DNA from: Onchidella celtica
Lineage: Eukaryota > Mollusca > Gastropoda > Systellommatophora > Onchidiidae
Direction: 5' to 3'
NCBI GenBank assembly: GCA_963931925.1
Contig: OZ007575.1
Span: 40,209,346-40,273,345, forward strand
Length of the DNA stretch: 64,000 bases
A program made the translations under genes and the position numbers. Under the pieces are notes generated by a model. It worked only from the letters and a program-made list of their open reading frames with translations. It was not told the origin of the DNA and made no database searches. This document shows, in pieces, positions 36,276 through 49,828 of the stretch; within the stretch, counting starts at the first letter, position 1; every line of letters begins with the position of its first letter.

Positions 36276-38500
36276 TCACTTTGACTGACAGCTTCTCTCG
36301 TGGCTTATTCTACCAATGTTTGACCCGAGAGTGCGATGGCAGTGATTGCAGGTCAGTCTTTTTGGTTCACTTTGGCGAGTGTTTTCATTCCGCCTCTGTC
36401 GTTTTGTCAGGTATGTTTCTTTTGCCTTGAAGTCTATTGCGAGCGTGCCACTGCGCAATTTTTGTCTCCATCTGCTTCGATCACTTGCAAGGTTCTCCCA
36501 TTCATTGGGGTCGATGTTGAATGCTTTCATCGTGACCTTGCAAGTGTCTTTGAATCGCAGATGTGGCCTACCTCTGGGTCGGTTGCCAGTAGCAAGTTCC
36601 CCGTAGAGAATTTGTCTGGGGATGCGATCATTTTCCATACGGTGGAGATGTCCAAGCCACCGCAGTCTTTTTTTGCCTAGGAGAGCCTGAGTTGATGGAA
36701 TGTTGGCTCGGCTCAGAACTTCGATATTTGAGATCCTGTCTTGCCACTTGATCTTGAGAATTTTGCGTAGGCAGCGCAGGTGGAAGGAGTTGAGGGATCT
36801 TTCATGTTTGGAGTAGGTGGTCCATGTCTCTGAGCCATACAGCAGGGTGCTTAGGACGCAAGTTTGGTACACGAGTACCTTTGTTTTGATGGTCAGCTTG
36901 CTATTGTTCCACACCCTTTTTGAGAGTTTGCCAAAAGCTGTGGCCGCCTTTCCTATTCTGGCATTTATTTCAGTTGTTATGTCTGTGCTACCACTGATGG
37001 TTGAGCCTAGGTAGCAGAATTTTCCCACTTGCTCCAGAGGAGAGCCATTCAGCATGATTGGGTTGGAGTTTCTCAAGCCTTGTGTCAAAACTACAGTTTT
37101 TGAGACACTGATCTTTAGCATGAATTTGTCACAGGCTTTGGCAAGGCTATTGATGAGAGCCTGGAGCGTGGTTTCATCGTGGGCCACGATTGCAGCATCA
37201 TCTGCGAAGAGGAGCTCTTGTAACATAATATGCTCTGTACGAGATTTTGCTTTTAGTCTGGCAACATTAAAAATGGAGCCGTCCACTCTGGTGTTAATAA
37301 GTACTCCACCTGAACATTGACCAAAGGCATTCTTGAGTAGGGCTGCAAAATAGATACCAAATAAGGTAGGAGCAAGAACACATCCCTGCTTCACACCGCT
37401 GTTTACAGCAAATGAATTGGATGTGCAGCCCTCAAAGTTGACACATGCCCTCATGTCAGTGTGGAAGGATGCAATAAGTTTTAGCAATGTTGGTGGACAG
37501 CCTATGGATTTAAGGACTGCATACAGGCCAGATCGGCTTACGGTGTCGAAAGCCTTTGTTAGTCCACAAAGCATGTTATAAGCGGCCTGTTTTGTTCTTT
37601 ACATTTTTCTTGGATTTGCCGAAGTGCAAATATCATGTCAATAGTTGATCGTTTGCTTCGAAAGCCACATTGTTTCTGGTAAGACTTTTTCCGCCAGTTG
37701 TTGAAGGCGGCAGAGGATGACGCGAGCAAAAGCCTTTCCAGTAATGCTGAGGAGGGATATGCCTCGATAGTTGTTGCAGTCGCCTTTGTCTCCTTTGTTC
37801 TTGTAAAGTGTGACAATTTTGGCGTCTCTCATATCATGTGGTATCACGCCTTCTTTCCAACACTGCAGTAACAGATTATACAGGTGTGGTAATAGTGGGC
37901 CTTTTAGGTCTTTTAATACCTCTGCAGGAATGTTGTCACTTCCTGTGGCTTTTCCAGCAGACAGGTGGTCGATTGCATTGGAAAGCTCGACTAAGGAAGG
38001 TTCAGCGTCAAGTTCGGCCATTATTGGCAGTTTTTGGAGGTGTTCCTCAAAATCTGGTGGAATATTTTTCTCAGTTGAATACAACAGAGAGTAATGCTCT
38101 ACCCACCTATTCAGTTGTTCATTTTTATCTGTGATGGGTTCACCATTTACAGACTTAAGTGGGGCGCTTTTGGTGATGATTGGCCCAAGGGCTACTTTCA
38201 TCTGACTAAAGGCGGTTTTCATATCTCCCTTTTCATTTGCCTCTTGTATGCTGTTACACAAGTCTGTCCAGTATTTGTTGGCGCAACGTCTTACCTCCAG
38301 CTGAAGTTTAGCTTTTGCATTTTTCAAACAAGTTTTTGTACTCTGATTGCAATTTTTGTTATACTCATTGAAAGCAGATTTCTTTTGCTCAATGAGAGGT
38401 AGGAGAATTTCGCTGTTCTGGGCTACCCAGTCGTTGTTTGAAACTTTATGCTGTCCAAAAGACTTGATGGCACAGTCATGAATTAGACCAGATAGTCTGT
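36276..38500 (-). pseudogene. LINE reverse transcriptase, 5'-truncated and frameshifted
   Basis: Minus-strand non-LTR retrotransposon. From 38490 down it reads the pre-RT region and RT fingers (LSAGKATGSDNIPAEVLKDL, NYRGISLLSITGKAFARVIL), then shifts frame near 37680 to QCGFRSKRSTIDMIFALRQI, and shifts again near 37560 after CFVD, where one base is missing before LTKAFDTVS. The last 430 codons are open: SGVKQGCVLAP, catalytic LFADDAAIVAHDE, YLGSTIS, LYGSETW, RLRWLGHLHRM, and a C-terminal Cys/His motif CNHCHRTLGSNIGRISHERS plus C. The endonuclease is absent. At least two frameshifts make it dead. Family not assigned; RTE- or jockey-like are options. Confidence 0.88.
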
Positions 38501-41500
38501 GCTAATGATGTTGCTGCCATTATCGTCTTAGCATTTCAAATATGTTTTGATCTGATCGTCACAATACAAGACTGAAGACTGACTGAATGATTCGTGTCAA
38601 TGAGTTTGCCTGATGACTCTCACCTCAGGCGAAGATTTGCAAGGTTGAAATTAATCATGAACAGCAGCTGTAAGGCACGGGAGGTTGTGCACGGGAAGGG
38701 ATTAGTGCAACTTTACCGGACAGACAAAGGCTGTGGGTCTCTCCCCGCCCCCCCCCCCAAAAAAAAAACCACGGTTCACCCAGGACACACACTCTGATTC
38801 TTCATGATAATCTAGAATGTCAGGCTGGCCTAGACAAATTACATGTACGATGTACTCAGACATGGCACATAAGGAACAAATCATCAGACAAGTACATGTA
38901 CATGTATCTGCGGGACTGAGCAACTTTTCCTGTGTAAACAGCATACTTATAATTGATATCCTCGACATGCATGTAATTTATACATGTACATGTATTATAC
39001 GAAAGCTCATAGGGAAGGGTGTAAATATTGCATGGACACTTAACGATGAACTTCATCTGTTTCTACAACAGTAGTGAGCAAAAGTATAATGTTTCCCCTT
39101 GAATGCAATGAGCTCTTATTGCTCCCCAAGCAATTCATCACATTACTGTCAATATTGATGGACATCATCTGTCTCGCCATCCCTGCTTCATCCCATCACA
39201 CATTACAAACTAGATGGTGCCATTTGTCATCCTAACCTCCGGGCAGTGGTGAGATCTGCCCTACTTAGTGTCCGACGAGGCACTACCTGAACATTTTTGC
39301 TTGCACGCGGAGGGCAAGGTCTCTTCGGTAATGGGCCACCCATCAAGTACTTAAATGCTCGATGCTGGGTGATTTTTTTATTCCCTCCCCCTCCCTTGTG
39401 GGCTTTGTACTCAGTTTCACTCCCTCCCCCCCCCCCCCACCTTGCCAGCGTACGTATTGAATAGTAACTTCCATGACAAGGCCTTGTGTTCTAAAACTCC
39501 TAAGTGCCAATTTTGAATGGGCGCCGGGCCAACCACTGTTTAGTGTTTCATTGGAAACACAGCCTAAACTCGACTTCAAAATAATCATATACAACTTACA
39601 TGATTGAAAATAAAATTATAACATGTACATTATAAAAAAAAAAATAGAAAAAATGTTTTAAAAGGTGTTATCACCTTCTGAAAGCATAAGAAAGCGTTTA
39701 GAGTTTCAGACATCAGCTTTTCCATGTGCATTTTTGATACACCCCGCCCTCCCCTCCTCACAGAGCCGATTTTTTTTAATGGATGGCACCTAACTGGCTG
39801 CACTCTCCATCATTGTGCCAGATGGCATAATCGCAGTTCGATAGTTTCCTGACAGACTGTCTCAGTCACCTGTTCATTTGCATCATTAATTGTCCCGCCA
39901 ATAACATAACAAACGTTTTTAACTCAATGGCGGTACGGTGAATGATGAGTTTTGCAACTCGACTAGGTACATCAAATGATCGAGTACATGACATGTATGT
40001 CCCACTCACCAAGAATTTTAACCAGAGCACTAAGGGAATGCACTGTTAACGAGTTGCCTAACCTGAAACTTCAAAGTGAAGTAATTGCAGTTTTGTTTAC
40101 GGTGGTAGTTGGCAGAGTTTATTCCCTTCCATACTGCACAAAGATCCTATTTTATTTTTAGAAACAGGGGCCCCAAAGTCTTCTTATCACTAACATCTGT
40201 CACAGCTTCACGAAATTACACATGTATTTATAAAACACATTGTACATCACTAATATCAAATACATCTATGTTGGCTAAAAGAGCAAGGTCTGACATTATT
40301 TTATATCACTGAACATTCAGAAGATAAGGCAAGGTCTATGACAGCCATGCCAGGCCTGTACACTAGATCTTTATCGTCATGGTCACTCCACAATTGCCAA
40401 ATTCATTTTTTTTTTTTTGGTGTTTTTTGAAAATCAAAGAAAACTGTTTACTTTGAATAAAACTCGATGGTTTAGGCAGATGTGAGTTTTCATTTAAAAA
40501 CGCAGACTAAGTCAGCACAACAAAACAATATACATGTAATATTATAACTATTGAAAGGTGTAACGTGATTCACGATTGTCTGCGTAAGTTGAGCATTTCA
40601 TCTCAAAACACCAAAAAAAAAAAAAAAAAGCTTGAGCAATTGTAGAATTGACATTATGCCAGTTCTACAAAGCCATTTGTACCTCTGACCTGAAAGCCAA
40701 CAGCTGTAGGCTGAGGTCCTTGAACAACAAAGATACATATAATATTCCCCATTCGCATCCCCAAATCAACCTTTCAAAAATATAGAGATTTGAAACAAAG
40801 GAAATCCTGGCTGACAGCTGGTGATATTTGAACTTGTTGAATCAACAAACTAAACCCGAGTGGTGGATCCTGTATTAATCACAGAACAAAGTTTGAACTT
40901 CAAGTCCACCTAATCCCACAACTTCCATTTTTTATTTCATATTGTTACTCTGTTGATTTACCTGCTATCTCAGGTAGTGACTGCTTGTTATTTCATGTGC
41001 TGCTTGCAATTTTATCGCACCTGCTACATTTCCAGACAATCAACAATGAGCTGATGAAAGACGTACAATGTGGTTTTCTTGAAGTGAGAACAACACAGAG
41101 AGAAAAATAAATTCTAAATCCTTGATACTGAGTAGAAGTGAAAACTTGACACACATACAATGCAACAGCCTATACAATGTAAGCAAACTGTTTGGATGTT
41201 TGATTACCAGAATTCAGATCTGTCTGGAGGCTATTAATATTAGAATGAATATTTAAGGTAAGAGAAGGCATTTATCACATGACTACACATTGAGCACAGG
41301 TGAACACAGGGCTGATCAATCTTTGAACTACAGGCATCTTTTGACCAATGTACTCTGTCTTTTCATGTTTCATTTCAAGAGTTTGAACATGGGTCAGTGA
41401 GAATGGATGTTTTTCACAGCGGCTGATCAGAGGACTACAGCCCAGGGCATGTTGAACACATGAAACACATTATTCTGTTCTCATTTCTGTGAAGTGGCGT

Positions 41501-44500
41501 TTATTTTGATTGAGCATCTGACACACAGATCTTACTAACATTAACAACTTCATCCCTAATAAGTGAAAAAAGAAAACCGCAGCTCATGTTGGTTGGAAAT
41601 GTTTTCTCTACATTTGAAGGATTTCGTGGCTTAGTTTTTGTCTGTTCCATCTCTTCTCTGAAAACTGGACATCTTTTAGTACACTGAAGAGGTATAACAA
41701 ATGCACACTCTGACATTGCTTAAAATGTGTTGTGGTACTTATCAAGCTATTTCACAGTTCCAATTTATTCTAACTTCGTATCATATATATACATGTACAT
41801 GTATCAAAGCTGCAAATGTTTAAAGTTGAATTTCTCAGTTGTGCAAAAAGTGGAGTTCGAACAAACAAGAACTAAAGTGATTTAGGAACTGATTTGAGTT
41901 TATAAATCTTTTTCTTATTTTGTGGTTAGGAAGAGACCTAGATAGTATGGATTCCTCGGTTACTGACTGTCTGGTACTGTAATAATTGAAGTCTTCATTT
42001 TCAGAGGATTTCTGCCCTTGGCATTTGCACCTCTTTTTTTTTTTTCTTGTTGTTGTTTTTGTTGTTGTTGCATTTATATTTGTAATTGTAAACTTGTTTG
42101 ATCCCATTTGGGGGGAATTTTTTATGAAAAAAAAAAGAAATGTCCCTATCGAAGAGATTCAAAAAAGAAAATAAATGAAATTAAAAACTGATAAAATACA
42201 CAGACTATTCTGATCAAATATTTCACCGGTATGCTTTGATAAGGCAATATAGAAAGACAAACTGTAACAGAACATGCAATTCAATATCATGGTAACAAAT
42301 GATGCGAAGGTCAGATCATCAAGTCTCACATTCAGTTTTCCATGCACAAAAGTGGAAATGTTCACTAGGTATGAGAACACCAATTATACATTATTAAACA
42401 TTACATTAGAACTTACACACCCCTCAGGAATATGGGCATTGGTAAGATTATCATTGGATGAAGGTTCAAGAACCGCTCAAGCTTGTATTGTAATAGAGAC
42501 TATTACATGGCTTGAAAGGAGAATAAGCTGCTTTATTCAAAGCCATCAACAGTGAATGCAAAGGCTGATATATTCAGAAAACAACACTGATATGCCATCT
42601 GAAAATCTTCTCATGGTTTTAAACAGAATGAAAAAAAAAAACACAGAAAGACAGACAATCAAAAAATCTTTCAAAAGACTCACAGTTACAACCACAGGGC
42701 AACAGCTGTTTTGAGAACAATGAACAGCAGCATCAACCAAAGTAAAAAAAACTGGTTGCATCAGTAAAATGATGAATTATCATCACTCTATCTTTCATCT
42801 CTCAATTCGGTAACACATCAACATAAGGCCACAAGTCTCCAGTGACAATAGCAAGATGCACAATATTGACAGTTTTTCATGGAACAGCAAAATATATGTA
42901 ATCAAGATGACAACTATGATAGTAATAATAACAACAACTGCAAAACAAAACAAAATAAACAAAAACTTTATGCTGTAATTGAATAAAGTCTTTAATTCTG
43001 CCTTTGTCAACGTGTCGGGTAATTCATTCCATAGGTCTGATTGCAGTTAAAAAATGACACAGTCTCCTGTTGCATATACAGTTTAACATTGATTTGCTAA
43101 AAACAAATTAAACTGCTACCATACATAAACTTCTGGTCACTGTTATATATCTTTTATCATCATCTCAGTGCAAGATTTTCATGACTGTTCCCAAATCCCA
43201 AATATAATGTATCCATCTTCACTGTGTTCAGCCAATTTCCATTAGATCACAGACCGATGTCGGTTCTTGAACATCTTAAACCTTGACAAGTCACAAGATC
43301 TGCCACATTTTGTAAAGCCATGAAGATGAGTAGTAGACTCTGTTCCAAATAATAATCCATTGAGAAAGGACAATGCAGATTGAGATATTCTTTGATTTCA
43401 TGAGCATCTTCTAAAGTTGTCATGGATTTCAACATTTTTGGCTGATAAAATATATACTAATCAAATCAAACACAGAAGACCACAACTGTGAGAAATGAAG
43501 GTACCGGGTTTGAGTTGGATTTCTGTTTAATGGCACCCCAGCCCAAGAACGGTAACTTTGCACCTTATATTGTTTTTTTGGGGTATCTTACTAAAGCCTG
43601 ATTTTCAGAACTTGATCAATTAAACCTTCACAAATAAAAATCTCACTGGAAAAGACCCATACAAATGTGGTTATCTACACAGTTTTGATAAAAGTACAGA
43701 CGTGAAGGTAGTGGATGGTTTAGTACTAAAATTTGCCTCTGTTCAAGGATGCCAGTCAAAGAGTTATAATACATGCGAGACAAAATGCAACGTGGATGGT
43801 TGTATGCTGCAATCACATGGCAAATTCTGGACGTCTTGCATGTTGTCTTCTTACAGCAAATCAGCTCACTCTGGCTGCCAGGTTCCTCATCATAGGTCAC
43901 ACTAGAGCTCTGATACAAACACATTGAATTATATACGGAAGAAAAAAAAATGTTGAGTGGTCATTAACAGAACAGGAATGGAGCAGAAAAGACATGGCCC
44001 TGCTTCCTAATTGGCCCATGTTACTTTGAATTTGTATTTGATTTTGGTGGTAGTTTTAGGCCACTTTTAAGAAGAGCATAATAGCTATTTGGTTTAACAA
44101 ATTTAATTGGCCTACAAACCCATTAACACCGTTTCCATTTGAGGGAATCACTGTCAGCCTTGCAGATTATCAGTCTTTCACTTCTGCCTATTCAGTACTC
44201 ACATCATTTAAAGATAATAAAGTTGAAAATGTTGAATCTCCTCCAAAATAGGACTAGAGCTGCATTCACACATCTCATGTTTATCCCTGCCTAGTGCTGG
44301 CAAAATGCCTTAATTCCACATACACCAACATCAAGCTTTGGCATGGCCCTTTGTCAGTATAGAAATGATTAGCACTACTGTTTATTTTAACCAAGTGGTG
44401 CAAAACAAAACTTTAAAGTGGAGTGAAAAAAGTTTCAAACTTGGACAGTCTAAAACATTTCCACCCATCAGGAATCTTGACCCTTACATCTTATTCATGT

Positions 44501-46288
44501 ATAATTCATCCCAACCGGTCGAAATTTCACTATCCCATCAGAAAGTCAAAAAAAAACGTTTAATCATAACTATATTTCATGTACAAATGTACTTATTTGT
44601 GTGGCCAAATTAGTACATATGAATTATAAAATGGTCAATTCTCTATAGTTTCTCTTTGTCTATTTACCTTCATGGGGCGTTCACAACCCCCATCGAGTAA
44701 CCAAAGAAGCTATTTCATTGACCATGGAACAATGTTTCCAAAGCTAAATGAGATGCGGAAATGTTGAAAGTTTAAATTTTGAAACTTTATAACATTCTTG
44801 AAACTCTTGACCCTTCATATCAGCTTGAGACAATCACCACGGAGAGAAACATCAAATTCATCGTTTGCCTCTGGCACTTGAAGGAAGTTGCATGAAAAAT
44901 AAAATATGAATCAGTGCATATAAGATGACAAGGTAGAGATATTTGCTCTTGCTGAATTGCCATGCAAACTGCATACACATTTTTTTCTTCTTAATTATTC
45001 TTTCATTCTTTATCAGGTTTTTATCCTACCTTCAAATCAGTTTTTGCCATTTCTATTATATTATAAAGCCAACTCCTAATTGCATGCAAAATTGTAGAGT
45101 TTTCTTCCAGGTCTAGAGATCTGCACCATATGAGAATTGTGATAATCTGAAAATTAGTGCTTGTTAAACAGGCTGATTTTTTCTTCTCAAGTGCTTACTC
45201 CATGGGGCCTGAAAACAGAAACATTTTGAAACACTTTTCTGGCACCATCTCCATCATCATTATCAAAGCATTTTCTACCAAACTTCGGAGCATGCACTAA
45301 GCCTCAAAATGAGTATGCTGACTGTTCAGAGCTGTGGATGTGCACTTGTGTCTGCGAGCACAAAGAAAAAGTACTTACTCTTTCTCAAGACAAAATCAAA
45401 AGAAAAAGAAAATGCCAATGTGATAAAAATAACAGTCTTCTCGAGTGGTGACCAAATGTTAAAAATGTGGAATGGCTCATACGGTGTAAGTGCCACTTAC
45501 TTGCAGATCAAACACTTGTGATGCTGTTTACAATGACATGAAAAGATGAACAAAATAAGGTCAGCAAGAGTACACACAAGCACATTTATCACAGATAGAA
45601 TCAATCAAAGACATAATCAAATGTCAGTTTGGATACTCAAAAATGGCATAACTTGCCCTGACCAGTCTGCTAATAATAATATTCATGGAAACATCACCAG
45701 TTTGGGACTCAGTTTTGCCCCAAATGTGTCTTCTCTCATGTTAACAGTCTGATACAAGTGGGACCAATAATGGATGCAACAAATACATTTGAATAAAGGG
45801 CAAAAAACGAGGGATATGAAATTAATGTTATCTTTTCACTGATATCACAGAATAAAATGGAGTAAATCATCAAACATTTTAATGCCCAGCATCCAACATA
45901 CTCAGTATGTAGTACATTCTTGCGGCCTACCAACTTGCTACTAAATGAAAGATGTACCTTAAATAAGAGATGGAAGGTGATACGTAAAAAATATGTTAAA
46001 TTATAACAATGCTGCCAAGGGTACAATGTATCTCCAAATCAATTGCCACTATTACAAAATAAATATTTAAGTAAGAAATTCAAGAAAAAAAACTGACAGG
46101 CTGAATGGAAGAAATGGTGAGAGGGTAAGTGCCTGGGCAAAGCAAAAAAATGTGGTTTCCAATTTTTAAAAAAAATTGGCAAAAATGCCTGCCCAGCAAT
46201 CATGTGTCACCGAGTTTTCTTTTTCCATTCATAACTTAGACATTTTCACTATCTGACACAAATGTTGTGTTGAAGCACCAAATGCCAC
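38501..46288. other. No gene seen, 38.5-46.3 kb
   Basis: Intergenic-looking DNA with poly-C runs at 38748-38758 and 39426-39438 and palindromic ACATGTACATGT phrases around 38890-39000. The block 40593-40655 is similar to 55645-55702 (shared TTTCATCTCAAAACACC-type core, A-run, GAGCAATTGT). Confidence 0.45.
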
Positions 46289-46760
46289 ATATCGATGGTG
46301 TTGTACTCTAACCGTGGTACTGGTATTGGGATTGTTTTCCAGGAGACGAAAAAAACATCTTTTTGCGAGTTTTTTTATACAGGACTCTATCATTTTGGTC
46401 GTATTAATCAAACAAAACGTGTCTTTCTGTCGTTATAAATATTTTTTTTTAAAATGCAGATCTTTAAGCCGGTTAATCCTGTTACGCGGTTATCACACAA
46501 AGTATTGTCGGACACTTACGTAGTTACAGATACGCACAACCAGAGCACGGAAATCAGTTACACGATTAGAACAGCCGCATACACGGTTAGAATTGTAACT
46601 ACTGAAGGCTTCGAAGCTCAATTTTGCTATTTATAGTGCGTGTAGACTTCCCATTTGAATAGGGAACCCCCGGAAAGGCGCGGTGACAATTTTTAGCTAA
46701 AAAAATGAGTTGGTCAAAATTTTTTCCAGCTACACGGTTAGAGCACAACACCATCAATAT
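46289..46760. mobile_element. TIR element with repeated subterminal motif
   Basis: Ends ATATCGATGGTGTTGTACTC at 46289 and the complement of ATATTGATGGTGTTGTGCTC at 46760, extending through a CTAACCGTG block (about 32 bp, few mismatches). The motif ACACGGTTAGA or a close variant recurs at about 46560, 46581 and 46733. 472 bp, no transposase. Subterminal repeats of this kind are typical of transposase-binding sites in hAT- and CACTA-like elements (inference). Confidence 0.65.
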
Positions 46761-47465
46761 ATAATAATACATGTGTTCATTCTTGTGCATGCGTCAAAAA
46801 GTATCCTCTCTTCACCGCTGTCTATGAAATAATATATCTATTTGGTTGCCAGTATTTGAACTGATACTAATGCCTTCAGAAAAGAAGATTTTAATCAGTT
46901 TCAAGCACTAACTGAAATAATGTGGAATTTACAATAGAAAGTAGAGTGAAAGTACTGTGGTTTTGCTTACAAAGAAAATTTCCATCACTCTATAGCTGGA
47001 CCCAGGTACTTGTAACAGCTGTTATGCATGTACCAGGCCAAAATCTATCACCAGTATTCACTGTACCTGACAGTGTATCTGACATGGGAACCCTGACCAA
47101 CCGCTAGCAAGGACAAAAACAGACATAGAAAAGACCCTTTTTATATGACCCCACAAAGGCTTGATTCACTGCCTTGACCATCAGTATAAAACATCATAAA
47201 TAGTGTTTTCCCTGTTATGATTGATATCCATGAACATCTATCCTGATCAGGCTGAGAAGAAAATAACTTGCTTGCACTTACAGACCTATAATACATATTT
47301 ATACTATAAATGAAAATTTTCATAACAATGCACTTCAATAAGTTGACACTGCAAGTATCTCAATGCGTATTTTATAACTTTCATAGTACAGTCAAATTCA
47401 ATCACAGGGATGCTCATCTATTCTAAAAATATACATGTTTACATATAAAATATACATGTTTACTT

Positions 47466-47489
47466 ATATATATATATATATATATATAT
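47466..47489. repeat. TA dinucleotide microsatellite
   Basis: (AT)12 tract. Confidence 0.9.
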
Positions 47490-48188
47490 GAGGAATTGGG
47501 AGACTGTAACTGAACACCACTGAAGCTGTAAATGCTCCTTTTTTCATGACAACATTTGACCATTTTTCTGAACCCCAACTTAATAGGATATGTAAAAGTA
47601 TCTTTCCGTTTTTATGCTTTTTCCAACCCCTGAGAAAGATACCATTTCCAAAGCAGTGAAAGATAGAAAATCAACTTCTAAGGATCATTACAAAGTAAGG
47701 GTTAAATACCTACTATTATCATGGGCTTTGGACCAGTGTTTACTTTGGAAGTCATTATGAAATCAGGTAAAAAATTGGTAATTTTATACCTGAAAATTCT
47801 GTACAGCTAACAACAGCAATATTCATTGTAAGATACAAATTAATTTACATTGGATTTCCTGGATCTTTTAAATTAAAGGTGAAGTCCTAAATATCTTTTG
47901 CTTTTCATTCATCTCACCTTTACAGCCTTTTTGACATCAATGTTTGCAAAAGGCCAATAATGGCAAAAGTGCAGAATCAAGTGCATAATAAGCAATTCAA
48001 CAAGTTCAAAATTTAAATTAAGTAGTAAAAGTAAAAACAAAATGACTGATTTAAACAAATCATAGAAAAAGAAGTGTATTTCAGTATCTCAGTCACATTT
48101 TTTAACAGTCCATACGTGAAAATTCAAACTGGCAGCGCAAATCAAGGACTGCTTGGTAAACTACTAAAACAGGACTTTTTTAAAAAAC

Positions 48189-48271
48189 ATATCTGGTATG
48201 CTTGTAGCCCTTGACAGCGTCCAGGTCGTATCATATGTCGAGGTTTAAATTCTGAAAACTAAGGGTTAAAT
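48189..48271 (-). repeat. Dispersed repeat R3, copy 3
   Basis: On the minus strand reads TTAACCCTTAGTTTTCAGAA to CAAGGGCTACAAGCATACCA. Confidence 0.7.
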
Positions 48272-48779
48272 AACAGTTTGTTTTTTCCAAAGAATCTGTA
48301 AAAGTCAATTTAAGACAGTTTACCAGGCGATCCTCAAAATCTAAAGACTTCTTCAGTTGCTTTTATCCCAGCAAGTAAAATCAGCCTTCATAAAATTGAT
48401 GCAAACTAACTGCCAACATCTATCTGTGACTGAACACTAGTATGGAATGAATAATGTTGCTCACCTAAATTTTAGAGAATAGATTAATTGGTATTTAATA
48501 TATTCAGATCCTGTCTATAAAGTAGTATACATCTATCATTGGGTATATAACTATAATATTATTATAAATGACCCCCAACATCCCCTGAACAAGGAATATA
48601 TAAGATCTGTAAGAAGTTTAAGGCTGTTGTCAAAGAAAACTAAAACTGAGCGCTACTTTAAATCGTTTATTCCATCATCAACTAGGATGTTACAATAATG
48701 TCGTCATCTTGATCGTAATCTGTGCACAGTTGAATTATGTCCTGCGTGTCAGGTCAATGTGTTTTAGTTAGGGAAGCAT

Positions 48780-48955
48780 ATTGTGTGCACTGTTAATTTT
48801 GTTAATTTAGTTAATTTATCAGTGTGTGTGTATATATGTGTGTGTGCGCGCTATGTATCATACTTTCTGCTTCTGTAACTATATTGTTATGTATTCAATG
48901 ATCAAAACAAATTTCCTTGTACAAGGACGAATAAAATTTATCTTATCTTATCATT
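48780..48955 (+). mobile_element. Probable retroelement 3' tail
   Basis: Ends TTCCTTGTACAAGGACGAAT then AAAATTTATCTTATCTTATC. A small palindrome before AATAAA and a short terminal tandem repeat is a plan seen at non-LTR element 3' ends. No coding part recognised upstream. Confidence 0.4.
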
Positions 48956-49457
48956 AGATGCACTGTTCTGCCATAATATCATTTCAAACTGCTACCAAAT
49001 AACTTGTCAAATATTCAATAAACTAATTTCAAACACAAACAGCACTGTCTGAAGGTAGAAATCATGGAAATGATCCATCGGGTTCAAAGTTAACAATGAC
49101 AGATGAAAGGTTATTTGCTCTAAATGGTGTTCAAATATCTTCTTTTTATCACTGTATTCAAAACCTTATCATAAAAATGTATTGACTTGTTGTTGCAGGA
49201 CTGCAGACTATAAAGCTGGATAGAGAAAACACTGAGCTGTGTTGACTGTTCAGCAATAGTTTACTATGTCAAATCCTGTGGTCCCTTAACAACAGCCAAA
49301 TCTATTACAAAAAAAGACTTGAGCAGTTTTGGTACAACAATGCAAATAATTTGTGTACACTAGGTTCTGTTAACATTCACCTTGGCTCAATTCAACTTCC
49401 TATATCCTGAATCAGTGAATGTTTTTCCACTTGCTAGTTTTGGGACAATTTGCTTCA

Positions 49458-49463
49458 TTTATT
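49458..49463 (-). promoter_or_regulatory. Candidate poly(A) signal of the nuclear receptor gene
   Basis: AATAAA on the minus strand about 109 bp downstream of the TAG at 49572. Position and sequence fit a cleavage/polyadenylation signal; no transcript evidence. Confidence 0.4.
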
Positions 49464-49571
49464 TCCAGATATTTTACCCATCCTTTGAAAAACCAGTTTA
49501 TCTTGATCTCCTGTTCAGATGGATGCGGATGAATAAAGGATAAAGAAACTAAGGAAAGCTGCTGAAACACA

Positions 49572-49828
49572 CTAACTTACATTGCCAAAAAACAGTTCTA
49601 TGAGAATGGGTCTGAAGCTCATAGCTTTATACTCATGAATACTCATTGTGTCCAGTACTTTACGAGCCTCTTCAGCCAGGGTACGGCAAACAGTCAAAAG
49701 GGAGATAATGCGAGAAAACATTAGCCCTGACTTCTCTGCCCACTGTTTCTTCAGCAAAAGTAGCAAACACTGGACCATTTTGAAAAGGAGATGCTCTGCC
49801 AAATGTGGATCCTTCAGTATTGCCCTGT
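49572..49828 (-). CDS. Nuclear receptor terminal exon: helices 9-12 and stop
   Basis: Starts after a T-rich acceptor ending CATACAG and completes FFPDR. It contains Leu-rich helix 9 (MVQCLLLLLKKQW), helices 10-11, and AF-2 helix 12 (PILIELFFGN), then Val-Ser-TAG. The stop overlaps a perfect donor-like GTAAGT, so splicing to another exon is possible; the read-through end FGNVS resembles known NR1I C-termini (FGN-IS in VDR from memory), so I take 49572 as the real end. Confidence 0.8.

Larger units (their letters stand above)
46765..49457. other. 3' flank of the nuclear receptor gene, no other gene seen
   Basis: Contains the TA microsatellite, R3 copy 3 and a retroelement-like tail, all listed separately. 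No coding exon recognised. Confidence 0.5.

Noticed and set aside
36336-37320. Plus-strand ORFs opposite the LINE
   Set aside because: Antisense shadows of the minus-strand reverse transcriptase, which carries all the conserved motifs.
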